From the IMG/VR virus record IMGVR_UViG_3300047547_000041, positions 62,001 to 126,000 of that record: 64,000 nucleotides of DNA; one strand, given 5' to 3'. The notes beneath the pieces are model-generated. The model was not told the DNA's origin. It searched no databases and was given only the letters and a program-made list of their open reading frames with translations. Made by a program: the position numbers and the translations under genes. Positions 1 through 9,591 of the stretch are shown piece after piece; the first letter of the stretch is position 1; each line of letters begins with the position of its first letter. Source of the DNA: a virus.

Positions 1-359
1 CAAGCGCATTTCATCACATTGTTTCGGGTGGTCAAGACTACCGGGTTACTGTGATGGCGTTGTTTTCAAACGCCCCTATTTTGATCAACGCTGGTCCGGA
101 AATTGTATCAACTGAGAAAATCTCTAGTGGTACAACTATCGGTGTCAACAAAAAGGTTTCCGTGCTGACAACTGCCGGTAACTATGCACTCGATAACGGC
201 TCACGCGATGGACATGTGAAAACCATTTACAACTTTTCACCTAGCGTGTCAACTGTGACAGGTTCATTCGCTAAACCCGGTTCAGAATCTCTACAGGAAG
301 ACGAATCAATTACTATGGTTTGGCAAGATGGTGTATGGTTGGTGATTCAAAGGACGTAA
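1..359 (+). CDS. 3' part of a virion/fibre-like protein (partial)
   Basis: The reading frame is open from base 3, so the gene begins outside the window; the GTG/ATG codons near 51 are internal. The visible 118 residues are rich in Thr, Ser, Val and Gly, and end with a WQDGVWLVIQ segment. That ending resembles the C-terminal beta-rich domains of phage head or tail fibre proteins. The gene stops at TAA, and a TTG-started gene follows after one base. No family is recognised with certainty; a structural role is inferred from composition and the late-gene context. Confidence 0.6.
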   Translation, partial: SAFHHIVSGGQDYRVTVMALFSNAPILINAGPEIVSTEKISSGTTIGVNKKVSVLTTAGNYALDNGSRDGHVKTIYNFSPSVSTVTGSFAKPGSESLQEDESITMVWQDGVWLVIQRT

Positions 360-360
360 T

Positions 361-699
361 TTGAAAAATCAAGACTGGTATGAGGTTGCAGCAAATTCGT
401 ACAACCCCGGAACCATCGTCACAAAGAAAGAGTTTAACGCCGATCTGAGAAGATTTGGCGTTTTTCTTTCCAACATCCAAAAAGAAGAATTGACCGATAG
501 TGATATTCGCAGTCTTATCAATTCTTTGATCATTCTCACAAACACCTTTGGTGTTGATGGGACATATAAGGTGTAGAAGATTAGATCATGCAAGCAAACC
601 ATCAACCGGGTCAATTGCATTTTCTCAAGACTCAATTTGATCGAACCGGTTAAATATACCGAAGACGCCTTTACCAAAATTTTTGAAAGCATTCTATGA
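361..699 (+). CDS. Conserved T4-like small protein, one internal UAG
   Basis: The gene starts at TTG with an AAAGGA ribosome-binding site seven bases upstream and runs 112 codons to TGA. An in-frame UAG at 574-576 splits it in the standard code. The frame beyond that codon stays open for 40 codons and ends in an ATGA overlap with the next gene, which supports readthrough as sense. The SLINSLIILTNTFGVD segment resembles a small conserved protein of marine T4-like phages (an LLNHLIILYNVFG-type motif). Its function is unknown; a role in virion assembly is inferred only from position. Confidence 0.6.
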
Positions 700-1334
700 A
701 GATTGTTGACAACCTTATTGCGATGCGAATCGTGTATTTGTTGGTCTAGCCTTTTGACAAGTGGCAAGCATACAAACTTGACGCGATTGATGAAAACGGT
801 CAACCGTTGCTGAAAATCAAGGACATGACTGATGACCAAAAATCAAATTGGACAATGCTTCACCGGCTGGTGGCAAGAATTAAGAGACTATTGGGTACCG
901 TTCCTATGGGTAAGACTCTTATTGCTAGTTCACTTGCTGCATACGCTTTGGTGAGAGAAAGTGAAGAGTATGGCGCAGAGTCTGTTGACTTTGACAAGCG
1001 TTTCAAAACTCTGGTCGAGTCGTATCAAGGAACTCTGAATGAATCGTCTGAAGATTTCTTGAAAATTGATGAAGCTGTTAAGACCATGTTCACGCTTTAC
1101 GCGATGATGGAAGACGGTGAATCGGCACCATCATCTTCGGCAAATATCACATCAAACGTTGCCACATATGACGCTCCGATTGGTTCACAAGTCATTCGCC
1201 GCAACAAAAAGCTGTTCAAGCTGAAGAAGTCTGACATTCTCGATTCAACCAAGATGAAACAGATGGTTGAAGAACATGGTGATTTTCTTGCCGAAGAAGA
1301 AGAAACCGGCAATCTCTATCAGGTGTCAAAATGA
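696..1334 (+). CDS. Conserved T4-like protein of unknown function, one internal UAG
   Basis: The protein has 212 codons. It begins MKIVDNLIAMRIVYLLV, then a UAG at 747-749 (codon 18), then PFDKWQAYKLDAIDENG. Residues on both sides of the UAG match one family found beside structural genes in marine T4-like phages (pattern LLvxPFxKxxAYKLGIID, then LHRLVxRLKR), so the UAG lies inside the protein. A methionine at 807 would lose this conserved N-terminus. The C-terminal third is acidic (EEEETGNLYQVSK). It overlaps the previous gene by ATGA and the next by four bases. The biochemical role is unknown. Confidence 0.7.
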
Positions 1335-1675
1335 ACATTACCACAATGAAATACATCGGTGCGTTTTTGGTGATTTGTGGAATCATCTATATGTCACTGT
1401 CATGGTTTAACGGTGTCAAAGAAGCCAGCTACAACGCCGGGTTTCAGAAAGCCGAAGAAGCACACCAAATTCAGGCAGAAGAAAACCGCAAAAAGACCGA
1501 TGAACTTTTGAAAGAGATTGAAGAACTTCGTAAAACAACTCGAACGGTAACTGAGACAAAAATCAAAACTGTCACTGAAGTTATCGAGCGCGAGAAATTT
1601 GTTGTTCCTCAATTGAAAACCGATCAAGAACTGACTGACGCTGTTAAGAAACAATTTGAGGACATTGCAAAATGA
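1331..1675 (+). CDS. Inner-membrane spanin subunit (Rz-like)
   Basis: The protein has 114 residues with one N-terminal transmembrane helix (about residues 7-26, IGAFLVICGIIYMSLSWF). A charged, Glu/Lys-rich periplasmic helix predicted to be a coiled coil follows (residues 35-105). This is the architecture of an i-spanin such as lambda Rz. The next gene, overlapping by four bases, is a small lipoprotein, completing a typical Rz/Rz1-like pair. The pair would fuse inner and outer membranes in the last step of lysis of a Gram-negative host. The lysin gene is not adjacent; a candidate lies at 38,081-38,455 on the other strand. Confidence 0.75.
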   Translation: MNITTMKYIGAFLVICGIIYMSLSWFNGVKEASYNAGFQKAEEAHQIQAEENRKKTDELLKEIEELRKTTRTVTETKIKTVTEVIEREKFVVPQLKTDQELTDAVKKQFEDIAK

Positions 1676-1986
1676 AATCTCTAATCTCACTCATTTTTGT
1701 TGTCATGCTGGCTGGCTGTCAAACTCAACAAATTACGCGAGAAGTTCCGGTTTACATCGAAAAGCCCGCACTGGAAGTTACAACTCCTGCAAAGCCAGTT
1801 TTCAAAAATACAACCACATGGAAAATCGATAAAGATGGAAACGTGGTTTCTACAACTCGTCAAGAATTTGACGATTTTGTGGTTGACTTGATCGAAATCA
1901 AAAAGTATGTGAAGTCTCTGGAAATTACCTTGAAGTCTTACAAAGACTATTACGAATCCGGGTTGCCCAAGGATTCTGGTAAGTAA
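1672..1986 (+). CDS. Outer-membrane spanin lipoprotein (Rz1-like)
   Basis: The protein has 104 residues starting MKSLISLIFVVMLAGCQTQQ. The signal peptide has a clear lipobox (LAGC), so Cys16 would be the lipidated N-terminus. The mature part is short and hydrophilic, with early prolines (VPVYIEKPALEVTTPAKP), as in o-spanins. The start overlaps the i-spanin end by ATGA, implying translational coupling. Together they would bridge the periplasm for lysis. The last codons carry the TAAGTA motif that may serve gp18. Confidence 0.75.
   Translation: MKSLISLIFVVMLAGCQTQQITREVPVYIEKPALEVTTPAKPVFKNTTTWKIDKDGNVVSTTRQEFDDFVVDLIEIKKYVKSLEITLKSYKDYYESGLPKDSGK
1980..1985 (+). promoter_or_regulatory. Late-promoter-like TAAGTA upstream of gp18
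   Basis: TAAGTA lies 57 bases before the gp18 start codon, inside the end of the o-spanin gene. It belongs to a set of eleven TAA(A/G)TA motifs placed before virion genes and resembles the core of the T4 late promoter (TATAAATA). Recognition by a gp55-type sigma factor is inferred. Confidence 0.35.
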
Positions 1987-2042
1987 CAACATGGATTTTG
2001 TTGAGGCAACTCTTTCAAACTGTTTTTAATAAGGATTCTCTA

Positions 2043-4673
2043 ATGAGCAAATACACTTCTGTTGGCGTTTACAGTCGAGAAAAAGACGCCTCGCTGGTGG
2101 TTCCCGGCGCTGCTACTTCCGGTGCTGCAACTGTCATTTCTTCGATTTGGGGGCCAATGAGTTTGCCCCAATTGGTTGGTAATGAGGCTGATATTGTTGC
2201 CCTGTATGGTAAGCCTGTTGATGAAACCGCTTCGAGTTTCTTCACTGCTGCTGACTTTTTGGCATACTCGAATCAAATGTTTATCAACCGTATCGAAACC
2301 GATTCAACAAACGCTGTTTCCAAGCCTGTTGAATACAAGCTGAATCGTGTTGATGTTACCGCTGGTGGTCGTGGTTATACCCAACTGACCAACGTGACAT
2401 TTTCGGCACCTTCGGTTGGTGGCGTGACCGCAACCGGCGTTGCTAACGTGGTTGCTGGTAAGGTTGAATCTGTGGTTGTCGGCAATACCGGTGCTGGATA
2501 TGACTCGGACACTACCATCACTTTTAGTGCACCTCCTACCGGTGGCGTGACTGCAACGGGTGTCGTGGTTCTGAGTGATAGCCCTGTTACCAATGTGGTT
2601 TTGAACTCTGGTGGTTCTGGTTACGATCCTCTGACAACTACTGTTACGTTCTCAGCGCCAGAAAAGCCTAACGGTGTTCGCGCAACTGCTACTGCCGTTG
2701 TGTCACAGTCTGGTGTTGTCACGAACATCATTTTGACCAATCCCGGTTCTGGGTATGAATATCCTCCCACCATTCAAATTACTGATGGTGCTGATGGTAC
2801 CGGCGCTTCAGCAACCGCTTTTGTTGAGGCGAACGGTGGCATCGTTCGCGTGATTATCACCAATCCCGGTTCCGGTTATTTTGCAACTCCCACATACACG
2901 CTGGCTAATATCGGTGGTGGCACTGGTTTTGTTGGTCAGGTTGTTGGTGGTGGTAAGGTTGAATCGGTGACGATCACTAACCCCGGTTCCGGTTACAAGT
3001 CTGCACCAACTGTTTCACTGGCTGGTACGGGTTCTGGCGCTACGGTGAAGGCTGTTTCTACCGCTGTTGGTGTGAAGATTGCTAACGCTGTCAAGTATGA
3101 CGAACTGTTTAGCAACGGTATTTCCACCTATGGTGAATTTGCGGCTCGTTACGCCGGTAAACTTGGTAATAGCATTCGCGTTTCGATGGTTGACAGTGCA
3201 ACTTGGGAATTTCAAATCTCTGGCGTGATCAGTTCTTCGGTGTCTTCTGATATTGTTTCGGGTATTGGCACTCAATTCACCCAAGAACTTGAAGCCGGTA
3301 CAACTTTGGTTGATACACAAGGTCGCAAGATTGGTGTTGTGAAGACTGTGGTTTCGGATGTTTCTCTGCGTCTGGAATCGATTGCATCGCGCGACACATT
3401 CCAAGAAAATGCTGTTGCCAAGTGGGCTTTCCAAGGTCTGTTCAATGGTGCCCCCGGTACTTCGGAATATGCTCGCGCTAACGGTTCAGTGAATGACGAA
3501 CTGCATATTGCTGTGGTTGACGTTGATGGTAAGATTACTGGCATCCCCGGTGGTTTGATCCAAAAAATTGAATATGCATCGAAGGCTGCTGATGCGATTG
3601 ACTTCCAAGGTCAATCGAGCTATTACGCTCAAGTTATCCGTAGCAAGTCGGCATACATTTATCAACTGTCACACCCAACGGAAACTTCGAATTGGGGTCA
3701 GGCGACTTCTTCGATTTCGTCTTACGATCTGTTGAGCAAGCCTGTTACCGCAACTTTGGTTGGTGGTACTGACGATTTCATTGTTACTTCTGGCAACTAC
3801 CGTGCTGCATGGGATACTTTCTTGGATACCGTGTCTTACGATATTGGTCTGCTGCCTGTTGGTGCTGCTAAGGCATCCGAAGCTCAGTATGTGATTGACA
3901 ACATTGCTACCAAGCGTGGTGATGCCGTTGCTTTCCATTCGATTTCGGTTCCTGCCAGTGGCGCTCCCATCCTGGGCACATCAGAAACTCGTTTGAACGA
4001 TGCACAAGCCTATCGCACTGCCGTGGGTGATTCTTCGTATGCATTCCTTGATTCTGGCTACTACAACCGCTATGACAAGTACAACGACAAGATTCGTCTG
4101 GTTCCCCTGAACGGTCAAATCGCTGGCCTTGCCGCCCGCACTGATAAGACTGATGACGCATGGTACTCGTTCGGTGGTCTGACTCGCGGTCAAATTAAGA
4201 ATATCGTCAAGCTGTGCTGGAACCCCACACAAGCTGAACGTGATGTTCTGTATCCCGCTTCGATCAACCCTGTGGTTACTTTGCCAAACCAAGGCACTGT
4301 TCTGTACGGTGACAAGACCATGACCGCAAAGCCATCGGCCTTTGACCGTATCAACGTTCGTCGCTTGTTTATTGCACTGCGCAAGAGTATTTCCCGCAGC
4401 GCACAATACCAATTGTTCGAATTCAACGATGCTATCACTCGTCAACAATTTGTTGGTGCTGTTGAGCCTTTCCTGAGAAACGTTCAAGGTCGTCGTGGTA
4501 TTGAAGCATTCAAGGTGGTTTGTGACGAAACCAATAACGGTCCCGAAGTTCGTGCAAATAACGAATTCCGTGGCACTATTTTGGTCAAGCCAAACTATTC
4601 GATTAACTTCATTGAATTGACTTTCACGGCTGTTGGCCCGCAAGTTGATTTCACTATCGCCGCAAACGTGTAA
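2043..4673 (+). CDS. 18: Contractile tail sheath protein with inserted GSGY repeats
   Basis: The protein has 876 residues, longer than T4 gp18 (659). The start MSKYTSVGVYSREKD at 2043 is chosen for its AAGGA site; an upstream in-frame start at 1998 lacks one. N- and C-terminal parts look like T4-type sheath (IWGPMSLPQLV early; RAQ/FVGAVEPFLRNVQGRRGI and a TAVGPQVDFTI end). Residues about 100-340 are an insertion of six degenerate repeats of about 35-50 residues built on GSGY followed by P/T-rich strands (TNPGSGYEYPPT, TNPGSGYFATPT, TNPGSGYKSAPT). These probably form outward-facing beta domains on the sheath. No UAG occurs in this highly expressed gene. Confidence 0.9.
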   Translation: MSKYTSVGVYSREKDASLVVPGAATSGAATVISSIWGPMSLPQLVGNEADIVALYGKPVDETASSFFTAADFLAYSNQMFINRIETDSTNAVSKPVEYKLNRVDVTAGGRGYTQLTNVTFSAPSVGGVTATGVANVVAGKVESVVVGNTGAGYDSDTTITFSAPPTGGVTATGVVVLSDSPVTNVVLNSGGSGYDPLTTTVTFSAPEKPNGVRATATAVVSQSGVVTNIILTNPGSGYEYPPTIQITDGADGTGASATAFVEANGGIVRVIITNPGSGYFATPTYTLANIGGGTGFVGQVVGGGKVESVTITNPGSGYKSAPTVSLAGTGSGATVKAVSTAVGVKIANAVKYDELFSNGISTYGEFAARYAGKLGNSIRVSMVDSATWEFQISGVISSSVSSDIVSGIGTQFTQELEAGTTLVDTQGRKIGVVKTVVSDVSLRLESIASRDTFQENAVAKWAFQGLFNGAPGTSEYARANGSVNDELHIAVVDVDGKITGIPGGLIQKIEYASKAADAIDFQGQSSYYAQVIRSKSAYIYQLSHPTETSNWGQATSSISSYDLLSKPVTATLVGGTDDFIVTSGNYRAAWDTFLDTVSYDIGLLPVGAAKASEAQYVIDNIATKRGDAVAFHSISVPASGAPILGTSETRLNDAQAYRTAVGDSSYAFLDSGYYNRYDKYNDKIRLVPLNGQIAGLAARTDKTDDAWYSFGGLTRGQIKNIVKLCWNPTQAERDVLYPASINPVVTLPNQGTVLYGDKTMTAKPSAFDRINVRRLFIALRKSISRSAQYQLFEFNDAITRQQFVGAVEPFLRNVQGRRGIEAFKVVCDETNNGPEVRANNEFRGTILVKPNYSINFIELTFTAVGPQVDFTIAANV

Positions 4674-4679
4674 TAAAAA

Positions 4680-4700
4680 GTGGGGGTTAAATACCCCCAC
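4680..4700 (+). other. Perfect 8-bp hairpin between gp18 and gp19
   Basis: GTGGGGGT and ACCCCCAC flank the five-base loop TAAAT. No T-run follows, so it is not a classic terminator. It may protect the abundant gp18 mRNA 3' end or attenuate transcription. The loop overlaps the TAAATA motif at 4688-4693. Confidence 0.6.
4688..4693 (+). promoter_or_regulatory. Late-promoter-like TAAATA upstream of gp19
   Basis: TAAATA lies 27 bases before the gp19 start and forms the loop of the gp18/gp19 intergenic hairpin. It matches the TAA(A/G)TA set seen before other virion genes. Confidence 0.4.
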
Positions 4701-4720
4701 ATAGTTAAAGGAAAAATCGA

Positions 4721-5254
4721 ATGTCAACAATTACTGATTTTCGTTCTCGTCTTGCCGGTGGTGGCGCACGCCCATCGCTGTTCAAGGTGATTCTGAACTT
4801 CCCCGCATTTGTGCCGCTTGGCCCGGGTGCATCGCGTTCCGCTGAACTGTTGGTCAAGGCCGCATCGCTGCCAGCAACAACCATGGAAAAGGTGCCTGTG
4901 GATTTCCAAGGTCGCAAGGTCAATCTGACCGGTGAAAAGAATTTTGAAGACTGGACAATCACCGCTTATAACGATACGGATTTCTTGATCCGTGATGCGT
5001 TTGAGCAATGGATGGAAGGTATGAACGGTTCGGAAACCAATGCCGGTCTGCAAAATCCTTCTGAATATGTTGTGGACATGGTTGTGATTCAACTGGACCG
5101 CAACCAACAACCAATCAAGACATACAGCATCAAGAATGCTTTCCCGACAAGCGTTGGTGCAATTGAACTTGATTATTCGTCTACCGGTCAGATTGAAACT
5201 TTCCAAGTTACTCTCGCCATGGACTACTTCACTTCTGTTGGCGTCAACGCCTAA
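4721..5254 (+). CDS. 19: Tail tube protein
   Basis: The protein has 177 residues, close to T4 gp19 (163). It begins MSTITDFRSRLAGGGARPSLFKV and contains FEDWTITAYNDTDFLIRDAFEQWM, typical of T4-type tube subunits. The tube polymerises inside the gp18 sheath and forms the DNA channel. An AAAGGA site sits before the ATG. It lies between gp18 and gp20 exactly as in T4. There is no UAG, as in the other abundant structural genes. Confidence 0.9.
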   Translation: MSTITDFRSRLAGGGARPSLFKVILNFPAFVPLGPGASRSAELLVKAASLPATTMEKVPVDFQGRKVNLTGEKNFEDWTITAYNDTDFLIRDAFEQWMEGMNGSETNAGLQNPSEYVVDMVVIQLDRNQQPIKTYSIKNAFPTSVGAIELDYSSTGQIETFQVTLAMDYFTSVGVNA

Positions 5255-5257
5255 GTA
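5252..5257 (+). promoter_or_regulatory. Late-promoter-like TAAGTA upstream of gp20
   Basis: TAAGTA overlaps the gp19 stop codon and lies 27 bases before the gp20 start. It is a member of the TAA(A/G)TA set. Confidence 0.3.
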
Positions 5258-5284
5258 GTGAACTGAAAACAACAGACTATACTC

Positions 5285-6796
5285 ATGGCGCAATTTTTTG
5301 GTTACGAATTCAAGCGTAAGGCGGATAAGGAGCAAAATGCTTCTTTCGCACCGCCCGCTGTCACCGATGGTGAAATTATCAATGATCAAGGTGTCTATGG
5401 TGCATTCAATGCATTCTCGATGCAACTTGGTCTTGATGATATTACGGATGAAAACGCAATCATCAAAAAGTGCCGTGATATTTCTACAACGTCTGATGTT
5501 GATCAAGCTATTTCTGAGATTGTGAGTGAAGCAATCGTGTTCGATCCGGGCAAAAAGGTTGCACAACTCGCTTTCTCAGAAAATTTTGATGAATTGTATA
5601 ACGAGAAGCTGAAGAAAATTCTCACCGAAGAATTTGAAGTTGTTTATCGTTTGTTTGATATGAACAACAAGGCACAAGATCATTTCAAGACATGGTATGT
5701 CGATGGTCGTCTTTGTTTTCACGCTATTGTTGATGCTGCTAGCCCTAAGGATGGCATCAAGGAAATTCGTTAGATCGATAGTCTGAATATCAAAAAGATT
5801 GTCGAAGTCAAGAAAGAAAAGTCTAACGAATCCGGCAGTATTGGTGTTGTTCTGTATAAAGACAAAGAGGAATACTTTGTCTATTCGGCTAAGGGGTTTG
5901 CGGGTAAAGATAATGTTGAGGGACTGAAGATTAGCAAGGATGCTATTATCTGGTCAACATCTGGCATCAGAGAAGGCGTAACTCACAAACCCCTTTCTTT
6001 CCTGTACAAAGCTATTCGACCCGCAAACCAATTGCGCATGATCGAAGAAGCGTTTTTGATTTATACGGTTACCCGTGCACCAGAACGTCGAGTCTTCTAT
6101 ATCGACACAAATGGTATGTCGCGCACCCGTGGTGAACAGTATATCCGCGAAATCATGAATCGTTATCGCAACAAGCCGGTGTACGATTCAAAAACTGGCG
6201 CTCTGAAAGAGGAAAGCCGCCATAACACAATGCTTGAAGATTTTTGGTTGCCTAGAAATGGCACCAAGGGTACCGAAGTTCAAACTTTGCCGGGTGGTAC
6301 TGGTTTGAGCAATACCGATCTTTTGGACTATTTCAAGAACAAGATGTACAACGCTTTGAACGTTCCGCTTGGACGTTTGCAACCCAATCAGGCATTCTCA
6401 TTGGGTCGAAGCAATGAAATTAGCCGTGATGAAGTCAGGTTCAGTCACTTTGTTACCAAGTTGCGTGCACGTTTCTCTAAGGTCTATATTGAGGCACTTG
6501 GTAAGAATCTGATTCTCAAAGGTCTTATTTCCGCTGATGAATGGGAACAACTTTCACAAGCAATCACCATTGATTTCAACAAGGACAATTTCTTTGCTGA
6601 AATTAAGGAAGCAGAAGTTCTGCGCGAACGTCTTACCACATTGCAACAGGCTGAACCATTTATCGGTAAGTATTTCAGCGATGAATATGTTTTCAAGAAC
6701 ATTCTGAGAATGAATCAGGATGAAATTGATTCAATCGTCAAACAAATTCCGACACAAGTAGAACCCGCTGGTGATCCAAATCAGCAACCCGCATAA
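5285..6796 (+). CDS. 20: Portal vertex protein, one internal UAG
   Basis: The protein has 503 residues (T4 gp20: 524). The N-terminal half (GAFNAFSMQLG, ISEIVSEAIV, FKTWYVDGRLCFHAIVD) and C-terminal half (FLYKAIRPANQLRMIEEAFLIYTVTRAPERRVFYIDTN, AEPFIGKYFSDEYVFKNILRM) are both plainly gp20. They join in one frame through a UAG at 5771-5773, in the segment GIKEIR-UAG-IDSLNIKKI. T4 has Arg at that place as I recall, and many cyanophage portals have Tyr. The portal is the dodecameric gate for DNA packaging and the initiator of prohead assembly. This gene alone makes a simple nonsense mutation unlikely. Confidence 0.93.
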
Positions 6797-6815
6797 ACAG
6801 TAAGGTTGAACACAA

Positions 6816-8462
6816 ATGAGCAAATTGATTGATTCCATTCTCGATGGCGACTTTGAATCAGTTGTCGAATCAGTTACTGAACTGATGGACTTTAAGACTG
6901 ATGATGCTGTTCTTGATTTGGCTGAAGGCTATGACAGTATCAATGAAGAATTGTCTTTGGGTGCAAATGACCATAAGGTTCTCGCAGCATTTGCCAAGGG
7001 CGAAAAGGCCGAATCGAAGAAGCTATCAACCGATGGTAAAACCCTTCATGGAAATTGGATGGGTGGCGGTTCGATTGCCAAGCATATCGATGGTAAGGTT
7101 CATCTGCGCCAGATGACTTCGCGTTCTGAACAAACTGTTCATCGTGCACTGAAAAAGAAGCACCTCGCTAAGAACGATATTGCCGAATGTGTTGATACTG
7201 AATTTGATGAATCGACACAACAAATCGAAGAAGGTCGTCGTATTGTTTCGACCCATGAATATCGCAACCATTCCGCCAAGGTTTACAAGAATTCTGAAAC
7301 CGGTGAACATGAAGTCGAGTTTTACAAAGATGGTAAACACCTGAAGGATGCAACTTATCACACCGATGATAAGGCTGACGCTCAAGGCACCGCCAAGCAT
7401 TTCATCTCTAAGGCAACCGTTTCTGAAGATTTTCAACTCGATGAACTGAGTCAAGAAACATTGAAGTCTTACATCAACAAGAATGTTGAAGATGGTTATG
7501 TTGTCGCCCGCCAAAAGGGTGTCGCTAAGGCCGCTTTGAGAACCCAAGGTTTGTCACATAAGCCCGGTTCGGTCGGTCTGCACAAGATTTACAAGACCGA
7601 CGAAAAGAAAAAGATTACCGAAGGTGAAGAACAACTTGATGAACTGAGCAAGGAAACTCTGTCAAATTACATCAAGGGTGCAAGCGTTGACATGGGTGAG
7701 TATATTGGTATGGCCGCTAAACGTCGCAAGAATGCCGAGAAGGAAACCAGTCAAGTTGGCAAAGATCACAATCATGCTATTGCCAATGCATATTCTAAAA
7801 AGGCTGATAGTCGTTTGAACAACATTAAGAAAGCTGCAACGAAACTGGCTGAAGAAGCTATCAATGAACTGAGTAAAAATACTCTGGCAAGCTATATCAA
7901 GGGAGCAAGCAATTCTGCCGCTGGTTTTGCAGGTATGTCCGCAATGCGAGATGCTAAGGCCGCTGTCGCTACTAGCGATGCTGCCAAAAAGCGTCACACA
8001 GACATTGCCGACGAATATGCTGAGAGGTCATATAAACGTTTGCAAGGTATCAAAAAGGCTGCTTCGAAGCTGGCTGAAGAAACTGAAGAAATCGGTTATG
8101 GCGATTTGATGGAACTGTCGGAAGGCATTTACGTCAAGGCCGATGAAGCCAGCAAAATGGGCGATGCGGCAAGCGCACCCCGCGAACCCTACATGAATTT
8201 TGAGAAAGTTGACGAAAAGGGCAACTACGCTGGTAACAATGGCACACATTTCTCTCATGGTATCAGGGTTTTCAAGTTTGCCAATAAGAAGGCTTACGAA
8301 TACGCCAAGAAACTTGACCGTCCTTTGTCTGAAATGGGTGAACATGAGTTCCATGCCGTTGTGCACAACCATGAATCCGAACCAAAGTATTTTGTCAATG
8401 GTAAGGAAGTTTCGAAACCTTCTGAACATCACGAATATATCAAGAATCGTCTGAAAATCTAA
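6816..8462 (+). CDS. Prohead core protein with DELSKxTL repeats
   Basis: The protein has 548 residues and is acidic and Lys/Ala-rich. It contains at least three copies of a module starting DELSxxTLxxYI (DELSQETLKSYI, DELSKETLSNYIKGAS, NELSKNTLASYIKGAS), the last two followed by a Lys/Ala helix ending KKAATKLAEE or KKAASKLAEE. Such modules are common in core proteins encoded between portal and protease in marine T4-like phages. It takes the place of T4 gp67/gp68 and probably forms internal prohead scaffold cleaved by gp21. The C-terminal 110 residues (YMNFEKVDEKGNYAG onward) look like a separate domain. Confidence 0.6.
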   Translation: MSKLIDSILDGDFESVVESVTELMDFKTDDAVLDLAEGYDSINEELSLGANDHKVLAAFAKGEKAESKKLSTDGKTLHGNWMGGGSIAKHIDGKVHLRQMTSRSEQTVHRALKKKHLAKNDIAECVDTEFDESTQQIEEGRRIVSTHEYRNHSAKVYKNSETGEHEVEFYKDGKHLKDATYHTDDKADAQGTAKHFISKATVSEDFQLDELSQETLKSYINKNVEDGYVVARQKGVAKAALRTQGLSHKPGSVGLHKIYKTDEKKKITEGEEQLDELSKETLSNYIKGASVDMGEYIGMAAKRRKNAEKETSQVGKDHNHAIANAYSKKADSRLNNIKKAATKLAEEAINELSKNTLASYIKGASNSAAGFAGMSAMRDAKAAVATSDAAKKRHTDIADEYAERSYKRLQGIKKAASKLAEETEEIGYGDLMELSEGIYVKADEASKMGDAASAPREPYMNFEKVDEKGNYAGNNGTHFSHGIRVFKFANKKAYEYAKKLDRPLSEMGEHEFHAVVHNHESEPKYFVNGKEVSKPSEHHEYIKNRLKI

Positions 8463-8473
8463 GGAACTGAACT

Positions 8474-8860
8474 ATGCCATTGCTCAGAAAAATTGTTTAC
8501 AACAACCCCCTGAAAACGGTTGTTAAATGGACTGGTTCAGGGACCGATACCCTGAACATTTCTACCGACATTCTTGACGCTGACCGTTCACAAACAGTGA
8601 TTGGTGGTGAAACACCAAAGGTCAACATCATGTCAGTGTTTTCAAGCACTAACACAACGGGTGAAGTCAAAGTTACCCGAAACGCTCAAGACGTTGTTGA
8701 CCTGTTTGGTGTGTGTTCTTTACCTAACCAGTCTTCTACATATGTTTTTGATGAAAACAACACTAGCAACATTGCTGTGTCTCTTTCTCAAAATGGTACG
8801 TTGATTCTGGAACTGCGTAAGCTGTCTGGTTATCAGGTGCCTAACGTCAACGGATACTGA
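8474..8860 (+). CDS. Small head-associated protein between core protein and gp21
   Basis: The protein has 128 residues, Thr/Ser/Asn-rich and predicted mostly beta. It starts MPLLRKIVYNNPLKTVVKWTG with an AAGGA site. Similar small beta proteins occur between portal and protease in marine T4-like phages and are thought to be virion components or internal proteins. I do not recognise a catalytic motif. The stop codon lies one base before the gp21 ATG, suggesting coupling. Confidence 0.5.
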   Translation: MPLLRKIVYNNPLKTVVKWTGSGTDTLNISTDILDADRSQTVIGGETPKVNIMSVFSSTNTTGEVKVTRNAQDVVDLFGVCSLPNQSSTYVFDENNTSNIAVSLSQNGTLILELRKLSGYQVPNVNGY

Positions 8861-8861
8861 T

Positions 8862-9503
8862 ATGCAACTGATTACTGAACAATCTCATGAAATCGAGATT
8901 TAGAGTGAGGGTACCGGCGATAAGAAGCAATTCTACATCGAGGGTATCTTTGCTCAAGCCGAAAAGAAGAACAGAAACGGTCGAATCTATCGTAAGAATG
9001 TTCTGGAAGAGTCGGTCAACAAATATGTTGAAAACTATGTGAAGACCCGTAAGGCTGTTGGTGAAATGAGTCACCCACAACGCCTGAACGTTGATTTTGA
9101 GCGTGCTACACACCTTGTTACCAATCTGATGTTTGAAGGTAATGATGTGATTGGTAAGGCTCGCGTTCTGACAACGCCTTTGGGTCAAGTGGTTCGAGGT
9201 CTTTTGGAATCTGGCGTTGCCGTGGGTGTTTCAACCCGTGGTGCCGGTGAAATCCAAATGGTTGAAGATGTGAAATATGTCAAGCCCGGGTTTCAAATGA
9301 CTGCTATTGACGTTGTTTCTGATCCTTCTGCCCATGATGCATGGGTTGATGGGATTATGGAAGGTGTGCAATGGGTTCAAACCGCTGACGGCGAATTTGT
9401 TGAATCTCTGAAAAGTGAAATTCGTAAGGCATCTTCGAGTCAATTGAATGAAGCCAAAATGAAGGCATTCAGTGATTTTCTCAATCACATCAAACAAATC
9501 TGA
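8862..9503 (+). CDS. 21: Prohead maturation protease, one internal UAG
   Basis: The protein has 213 residues (T4 gp21: 212). The frame starts MQLITEQSHEIEI, has UAG at 8901-8903 (codon 14), and continues with the conserved YIEGIFAQAEKKNRNGRIY. The catalytic His is in GEMSHPQ and the Ser in GVSTRGAGE, as in the S78/U9 prohead protease family. It cleaves core proteins and gp23 at (L/I)-x-E sites during maturation. Without reading UAG the only later start (9039) would delete the N-terminal strand bearing EGIF...NRNGRIY, so UAG must be sense. Confidence 0.9.
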
Positions 9504-9506
9504 CCG

Positions 9507-9512
9507 TAAGTA
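9507..9512 (+). promoter_or_regulatory. Late-promoter-like TAAGTA in the gp22 leader
   Basis: TAAGTA lies four bases after the gp21 stop and 99 bases before gp22. A transcript starting here would carry the alternative-hairpin leader at 9521-9591. Confidence 0.35.
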
Positions 9513-9520
9513 AACCCATG

Positions 9521-9591
9521 AATGGTTCCCATATGAAATTTTTGTCGATAGATGAATTGGGAACACCATTTCGGAAACGAAAAAGTTCCCA
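9521..9591 (+). promoter_or_regulatory. gp22 leader with two mutually exclusive hairpins
   Basis: The 108-base gap before gp22 holds GTTCCCA at 9525-9531, TGGGAAC at 9558-9564 and a second GTTCCCA at 9585-9591. The central arm can pair with either outer arm but not both. With the first it extends to AATGG...CCATT with a two-base bulge. This resembles an attenuator or translational switch. It carries no gene. Confidence 0.45.

Noticed and set aside
2043-4730. Long open frames on the strand opposite gp18 (for example 3981-4730)
   Set aside because: They are shadows of biased codon use in gp18, lack ribosome-binding sites and show no protein family.
5285-6796. gp20 and many other genes look broken by nonsense mutations
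   Set aside because: The breaks are always UAG, occur in 19 genes with intact motifs on both sides, and no gene uses UAG as its end. Decay would also give UAA, UGA and many frameshifts.
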